Below, piece after piece: positions 7,365-11,293 of a stretch of DNA of 11,293 nucleotides. The stretch is from positions 1-11,293 of the forward strand of contig CAJUSN010000082.1 in NCBI GenBank assembly GCA_910589095.1. The letters are read 5' to 3'. Below the pieces are notes generated by a model. It saw only the letters and a list, made by a program, of their open reading frames with translations, was not told the DNA's origin and made no database searches. The first letter of the stretch is position 1. Each line of letters opens with the position of its first letter. A program made the position numbers and the translations under genes. The DNA is from an uncultured Muribaculaceae bacterium. GTDB taxonomy: Bacteria; Bacteroidota; Bacteroidia; Bacteroidales; Muribaculaceae.

Positions 7365-7927
7365 GCCGGAACCAACCAACACTTTACACCATTTTGGTAT
7401 TTTCCGAAAACCATGTGGGACTGCTCACGCAGCTATCCAACATATTCACGCGCCGGTGCATCAACATTGAGAGCGTGAGTGCGAGTGCCAGCGCCATGCC
7501 AGACATTCATAAAATCACACTCACGTGCCGCTCCACTCCGGAGATGATGGACAAGGTGATAGGTCAGATTGAGAAACGCATCGACGTGATACGCGCTTTC
7601 TATTACAACGACTCCGAAATGGTATATCAGGAAATGGCTCTATATAAAATATCCACCGCACGTATGCTCGCCGAAAACCATGTGGAGCGAATCATCCGAC
7701 ACTTCGGCGCACGCATTCTGGAGATAACACCGGAATATACCGTGATTGAAAAAACCGGTCATCATGACGAAACCGACGCGCTTTTTTCCGAGCTGAAACG
7801 TTATGATATAAAACAATTCGTGAGAAGCGGGCGAGTGGCCATCACACGTTCACCCATAGAGCATGTGGACGAATATCTCATCCGCCGCGATTTACAAAAA
7901 CCTAAAGACTTATCCGATAACCGATAA
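7361..7927 (+). CDS. ilvN: Acetolactate synthase regulatory small subunit (ACT domain)
   Basis: IlvN binds IlvB, raises its activity and confers feedback inhibition by valine or related amino acids. The ATG at 7361 overlaps the ilvB stop by four bases (ATGA) and gives the expected start, MSRNQPTLYTILVFSENHVG. The frame is open further upstream inside ilvB but that stretch is not IlvN-like. The 188-residue protein has an N-terminal ACT domain (about residues 5-80: VFSENHVGLLTQLSNIFTRRCINIESV) and a C-terminal small-subunit domain (about 90-165: ISTARMLAENHVERIIRHFGARILEI, then the FSELKRYDIKQFVRSGRVAI region). It is thus the long, two-domain form, like IlvH rather than the short E. coli IlvN. 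The thioesterase gene follows after 20 bp. Confidence 0.96.
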   Translation: MSRNQPTLYTILVFSENHVGLLTQLSNIFTRRCINIESVSASASAMPDIHKITLTCRSTPEMMDKVIGQIEKRIDVIRAFYYNDSEMVYQEMALYKISTARMLAENHVERIIRHFGARILEITPEYTVIEKTGHHDETDALFSELKRYDIKQFVRSGRVAITRSPIEHVDEYLIRRDLQKPKDLSDNR

Positions 7928-7947
7928 GTCATCAATCTTGAACAATC

Positions 7948-8694
7948 ATGACCGACACTGTCAAAGTATATACCCACAACTTCCTGCTGACAGCAGCCCA
8001 ATGCAACGCTCAGCGCGAACTCGCACCCGCCATGCTCGTGCAGCAGATCATAGAAGTTTCCACCGAACATGCCGACGCCATTGGCGTTGGATTCAAAAAC
8101 CTGGCCGCTGATGGAAATCTATGGGTGCTCTCCCGCATAGCCATAGAAATGAAGCGGTATCCCAAACTACTTGAGAATTATTCACTTTCCACTTGGGTGG
8201 AGAGTTACAACCGCCACTTCTCGGAACGTAACTTCGAAATCCGAGGATCGGGCGGGGAAATCATAGGTTATGCCCGCACCATCTGGGTAGCCATAAACAT
8301 GAAAACGCGCCGTCCGGCAAATCTGTCGGGGTTCGATTTCCTGGCCGATGTGGTGAGTGATAAAGTATGTCCCATTGACCGTCAGGATAAAATCCGGCCG
8401 GCTGAAACTCCGCAGATGTGCCACTCCTACACCTTTCAGGTGAGCGACATAGACGTTAACCGACACGTCAACTCATCACGCTACGTTGAATTGATCATCA
8501 ACCAGATGGATCTCGAGACCTACGATAATTTCTTTGTTGCGCGTTTTGAAATAGAATATCGCCGCGAGAGTCACTTCGGTGATGAAGTGGAGGTGTGCTC
8601 TTCATTCTCTTCCGACGGGAAATCACTCGTGAGCACCATCAACCATGGTGATACCACCGTATGTCTGGCGCGCACAGTAACCCTCCCGCGTTGA
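7948..8694 (+). CDS. Acyl-ACP thioesterase (FatA/FatB-type double hotdog)
   Basis: This 248-residue protein fits the bacterial acyl-[acyl-carrier-protein] thioesterase family, which releases free fatty acids from acyl-ACP in the cytoplasm. The fold is two hotdog halves. The N-terminal half has LAPAMLVQQIIEVSTEHADAIGVGF and WVLSRIAIEMKRYPKL. The C-terminal half carries SDIDVNRHVNSSRYVEL, the family's catalytic signature, with Asp169, Asn171 and His173. There is no signal peptide. It lies 20 bp after ilvN in the same direction with no terminator between, so it is probably the last gene of the ilv operon. In Bacteroides I remember the same gene between ilvN and ilvC; here ilvC does not follow. 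A link to branched-chain fatty acid metabolism is plausible but inferred. The acyl chain preference cannot be read from the sequence. Confidence 0.9.
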   Translation: MTDTVKVYTHNFLLTAAQCNAQRELAPAMLVQQIIEVSTEHADAIGVGFKNLAADGNLWVLSRIAIEMKRYPKLLENYSLSTWVESYNRHFSERNFEIRGSGGEIIGYARTIWVAINMKTRRPANLSGFDFLADVVSDKVCPIDRQDKIRPAETPQMCHSYTFQVSDIDVNRHVNSSRYVELIINQMDLETYDNFFVARFEIEYRRESHFGDEVEVCSSFSSDGKSLVSTINHGDTTVCLARTVTLPR

Positions 8695-8827
8695 CGCTCC
8701 GGCAACACTTCCGCCAACCAATCATCAACTTTCCGGCACATCCGGATAATAAACCATCATAAAATACGTTAAGATATAGTAATTTACACATTCATTTAAC
8801 TCAATCTTTAACCTCAAATAGTTTCAC
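8695..8827. other. Intergenic spacer without a clear terminator or promoter
   Basis: This 133-bp spacer follows the ilv operon. The only compact hairpin is TCCGG-CACAT-CCGGA at 8732-8746, with no T-run after it. TAATTTAC at 8780-8787 is a weak match to the -7 consensus. Where the ilv transcript ends and how the secreted FN3 gene is started are therefore unclear. Confidence 0.4.
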
Positions 8828-10636
8828 ATGACAAAAATTTACACCTGTTTTCTTGCCTTGCTCCTCAGCTTGGTCTCTTTCGGTGCGTCAGCTCAGGATG
8901 CAGAAATCACTTCACTGATTGACGCTGACTTCACCCAGTTCACCGAAGGTTCCGTTGACAATCCGGTGGCTTTTGCGAGCTACGGTTCCGGATCGTTTTC
9001 TACTTACTTCCCCAGCTGGTCGGCCTCTAAAGCTTATCAAGCTGGCGGTGCCCTCCTTCTTCAGGATGGAGGCTCAGTGCGCACCAAGTCTTTTTCAGCC
9101 TCATCCACTGCCGGTTCCATCCGCATCCGCACCAAAGTGCGCGCTCTTGACTCCTACGGCGGCGGTGTAACAATTACAATTGGCTACACCTCCACCACTC
9201 TCTATCTCTCTGACTCCGAATGGACCGAACTTGAACTGGTTGGTACAGGAAGTTCTTACACAACTATAACCGTTGCTCCTTACCTTTCAGCCTCCGGCAT
9301 TCTACTCGAGAACCTTAAAGTAGATCAGTCCAAATCATTCATGGCTGCCCCTAAAGCTTATCAGCCCACTTCGGCCGACGGCACTTCGTTTACCGCTCAA
9401 TGGTCGTCTGTTACAGGTGCAACCAACTATTACCTTGACGTATATTCCTACAATGACAAGGGTGAAAAGGTTTATGTATTTGAAAATGAAGATTGCGGCA
9501 CATCACGCACAAAAGCCGTGTCCGGTTTGGATTCTTCTGTAACTTATTACTACGTGGTACGCGCAACCGACGGCACCGCCACTTCATCCGACTCAAATGA
9601 AATCCGCGTCGTAAAAGTGATAACCAGCCTGGCCACTCCTGCGCCCACTGCATCTGTTTCCGGCGATAAAGCCACCATATCATGGGACGCTGTGCCCGAT
9701 GCTCTTTCCTACATTGTTTCGATTTTCCAAACCACCACTCTGAACTACGATTCAAAAGTTTCCGTAATCAGCGAAGACTTCTCGAAAGTCAACATCGGCA
9801 GCCTTGAAAAAATTGAATTCACTTTCAACTACAAACTTGACCAGTACACAGACGCTAAAGGATGGGACGGTTCTGAACTCGCCCTCGCTTCCGGCTACGT
9901 AGTACTCTCACCTTTCAACGGAGGCACCGGTTCGCTCATCACTCCTTCAATTGACCTGTCAAGCAATGACGGCCAATTCACCGCTGTCTACACCATTCTG
10001 GAAAGCGCATACGGCTATGAAGGAAGCGGAGGTAAAATCACCATAGAGCTTCTTGATGCAGAGGACAATGTCCTTGAATCAAAAACCATGACTCTTGAGA
10101 AGGGCGAGCAAATCTATGCAGCCGACTTTACCAAGGGTACTGCCGACTGCCGCCTATCCCTCTCCTACACAGGCTCCTACAAATGCTTCATCAACAGCGT
10201 GAACATCACCCAGATCAAGCCTGCCGGTTCAAACATCCGAGTGATGCTTGAAGAAACCGAAATTGAAGAAACTTCCTACACCATCGATTTCGATTATCCC
10301 TCCAACGTTGCCATAACTTACTACGTTACCGCCGTTGGCGAAACTGTAGCTTCCGCAGAAATCGCAACCATTTACTCAGAATCATCTGATGAACAGACCA
10401 TCAGTGGTAGCGCTGCCATAGGCTCTATTGCCAACGATGCCACAATCTCCGTAGCGGCCAATGCCGGAATCATCACCGTGTGCACCGACTCACCTGCCGA
10501 TGTTACCGTGTTCGACCTCTCTGGCCGTGTAGTCCTCACAGCCTCTGCCGCTTCCGGAGCAAACACTTACGCTTGCTCGGCTTCAGGCGTGGTGATTGTG
10601 AAAGTAGGCAGCAAAGCCTTCAAGGTGATTCTCTGA
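8828..10636 (+). CDS. Secreted fibronectin type III protein with two beta-sandwich domains and T9SS-like C-terminus
   Basis: This 602-residue exported protein of unknown function starts with a clear signal peptide (MTKIYTCFLALLLSLVSFGASA, cleavage near residue 22). Apparent order: a beta-rich domain (about 26-171, starting IDADFTQFTEGS), an FN3 domain (about 174-262, with TAQWSSVTGATNYYLDVYSY and VTYYYVVRATDG), the first half of a second FN3 (about 268-305, ATISWDAVPDALSYIVSI), a second beta-rich domain (about 308-466, starting ISEDFSKVNIGS), the rest of that FN3 (about 467-517, ending in ITYYVTAVGETVAS), and a C-terminal domain (about 540-602, VFDLSGRVVLTA) like a divergent T9SS type A signal. 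The two beta-rich domains start alike and look like duplicates. No catalytic motif is seen; binding of carbohydrate or surface is possible. A terminator follows. Confidence 0.82.
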   Translation: MTKIYTCFLALLLSLVSFGASAQDAEITSLIDADFTQFTEGSVDNPVAFASYGSGSFSTYFPSWSASKAYQAGGALLLQDGGSVRTKSFSASSTAGSIRIRTKVRALDSYGGGVTITIGYTSTTLYLSDSEWTELELVGTGSSYTTITVAPYLSASGILLENLKVDQSKSFMAAPKAYQPTSADGTSFTAQWSSVTGATNYYLDVYSYNDKGEKVYVFENEDCGTSRTKAVSGLDSSVTYYYVVRATDGTATSSDSNEIRVVKVITSLATPAPTASVSGDKATISWDAVPDALSYIVSIFQTTTLNYDSKVSVISEDFSKVNIGSLEKIEFTFNYKLDQYTDAKGWDGSELALASGYVVLSPFNGGTGSLITPSIDLSSNDGQFTAVYTILESAYGYEGSGGKITIELLDAEDNVLESKTMTLEKGEQIYAADFTKGTADCRLSLSYTGSYKCFINSVNITQIKPAGSNIRVMLEETEIEETSYTIDFDYPSNVAITYYVTAVGETVASAEIATIYSESSDEQTISGSAAIGSIANDATISVAANAGIITVCTDSPADVTVFDLSGRVVLTASAASGANTYACSASGVVIVKVGSKAFKVIL

Positions 10637-10657
10637 TAACCAACCATCTCCCATAAC

Positions 10658-10688
10658 AGCAAAGGCGGCTCTTACGCCGCCTTTGCTT
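10658..10688 (+). terminator. Hairpin terminator after the FN3 secreted protein gene
   Basis: AGCAAAGGCGGC (10658-10669) pairs perfectly with GCCGCCTTTGCT (10676-10687) around the 6-nt loop TCTTAC, 22 bp after the stop codon. The T-run is weak (TT then CATAA), but the stem is long and GC-rich. Confidence 0.75.
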
Positions 10689-10692
10689 CATA

Positions 10693-10735
10693 AGTGGCTC
10701 CAATAAATGAACTAACGTTTATTTCGTAAGCCACT
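10693..10735. repeat. Bipartite inverted repeat upstream of the C10 protease
   Basis: AGTGGCT (10693-10699) pairs with AGCCACT (10729-10735), and nested inside it AATAAA (10702-10707) pairs with TTTATT (10718-10723), with unequal spacers of 2 and 5 nt. It lies between the upstream terminator and the predicted start region of the C10 gene, has no T-run, and could be an operator or part of an RNA structure. The function is unknown. Confidence 0.45.
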
Positions 10736-10750
10736 GAATGTAGTAAATCA

Positions 10751-10758
10751 TTTATTTG
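10751..10758 (+). promoter_or_regulatory. Possible -7 element for the C10 protease gene
   Basis: TTTATTTG differs from TAnnTTTG at one fixed position and lies 29 bp before the ATG. No good TTTG -33 box is found 19-21 bp upstream, so this is only a weak candidate. Confidence 0.3.
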
Positions 10759-10787
10759 AGACACTTAAAAGCATCACACTCTAACAA

Positions 10788-11293
10788 ATGAATTTGAAAC
10801 GCATATCGTTTTTTGGAGCCGTTTCGCTGCTCGCCCTCTCCGGAGCGGCGCGTACGGTAGGACTTACCGAAGCTCGCTCGCTTGCCGCTGACTTCTTTGC
10901 CGGATCAGGCATCGATGCCCGAATCGAAGCGCCTCTCACTCCCAAGAGTGCCAAAGGCTCGGCCCAGGCTCCATATTACGTATTCAACTCCCGCTCAGCC
11001 AATGGCGGATTCGTTATCATCGCCGGCGACGACCGCCTCGGCGCCGTGCTCGGCTACTCTGATTCCGGCTCTTTTGACCCGGCCGATGCACCCGACGGTT
11101 TGAAAGCTCTCATGGAGCTCTACGAACTTTACATGGCCAACGCCACTGAAAAGCCCACCGTCACGCAAGCTGTTTCCGCAGGCACTCCCGTGGTAGAGCC
11201 TCTGCTCGCCGACATTGCCTGGGGTCAGGATGCGCCCTTCAATGCGCTTACACCATCCTACACCTCCGGCACCTCCTCAGTGAATTATTACAC
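10788..11293 (+). CDS. Secreted C10 family (streptopain-type) cysteine protease, 3'-truncated by window edge
   Basis: The open frame begins at ATG 10788 and runs without a stop to the last base, giving 168 residues of an unfinished protein. A signal peptide (MNLKRISFFGAVSLLALSGAA) is followed by a region typical of the Spi-like propeptide of C10 proteases: TEARSLAADFF, then YYVFNSRSANGGFVIIAGDDR and ADAPDGLKALMELYELYM. From about residue 136, VEPLLADIAWGQDAPFN (Trp145-Gly-Gln) is the characteristic opening of the mature C10 catalytic domain. The catalytic Cys and His lie beyond the window, so activity cannot be judged. Streptopain and its Bacteroidales relatives are secreted as inactive zymogens and cleave host and dietary proteins. 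The family call is confident; substrate and any C-terminal sorting domain are unseen. It is probably transcribed on its own. Confidence 0.88.
   Translation, partial: MNLKRISFFGAVSLLALSGAARTVGLTEARSLAADFFAGSGIDARIEAPLTPKSAKGSAQAPYYVFNSRSANGGFVIIAGDDRLGAVLGYSDSGSFDPADAPDGLKALMELYELYMANATEKPTVTQAVSAGTPVVEPLLADIAWGQDAPFNALTPSYTSGTSSVNYY

Noticed and set aside
8732..8746. TCCGG-CACAT-CCGGA hairpin as the terminator of the ilv operon
   Set aside because: The stem is only 5 bp and no T-run follows.

Overview
The window reads as chromosomal DNA of a Bacteroidales bacterium, most likely of the Muribaculaceae/Bacteroidaceae type. The reasons are promoter sequences of the Bacteroidetes form (TTTG, about 20 bp, TAnnTTTG), the lack of clear Shine-Dalgarno sites, secreted proteins that end in domains resembling the type IX secretion (T9SS/Por) type A sorting domain, and the gene order ilvD-ilvB-ilvN-acyl-ACP thioesterase, which I remember from Bacteroides. 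The family-level assignment is inference. All genes seen lie on the + strand.

Region 1 (1-3350): two tandem secreted subtilisin-like (S8) proteases. The first has lost its 5' part to the window edge. The second is complete, with its own promoter. Each is followed by a strong hairpin terminator, so they are paralogues that are probably transcribed separately.

Region 2 (3351-3781): an AT-rich intergenic stretch. It holds a 193-bp element with perfect 19-bp terminal inverted repeats (MITE-like), then a good promoter with an imperfect palindrome over its -33 box. After that comes a leader of about 120 nt with a stable hairpin and a 32-codon open frame that stops one base before the ilvD start codon.

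Region 3 (3782-8694): a tight branched-chain amino acid operon. It encodes dihydroxy-acid dehydratase (ilvD), the acetolactate synthase catalytic subunit (ilvB), its ACT-domain regulatory subunit (ilvN, with an ATGA overlap on ilvB), and an acyl-ACP thioesterase 20 bp downstream. IlvB/IlvN make the acetohydroxy acids and IlvD makes the 2-keto acids. The intermediate reductoisomerase (ilvC) is not in this window. The thioesterase may link the operon to fatty acid supply.

Region 4 (8695-11293): a secreted fibronectin-III protein with two apparently related beta-sandwich domains, one of them inserted into an FN3 domain, and a sorting-domain-like C-terminus. It ends at a perfect 12-bp terminator hairpin. 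Next is the start of a secreted C10 (streptopain-type) cysteine protease that runs off the window end before its catalytic residues. The theme outside the ilv operon is exported proteases and adhesion-type proteins.

I saw no tRNA, rRNA, CRISPR array or transposase gene. The most unusual items are the ilvD leader, the MITE-like element and the nested-domain secreted protein.
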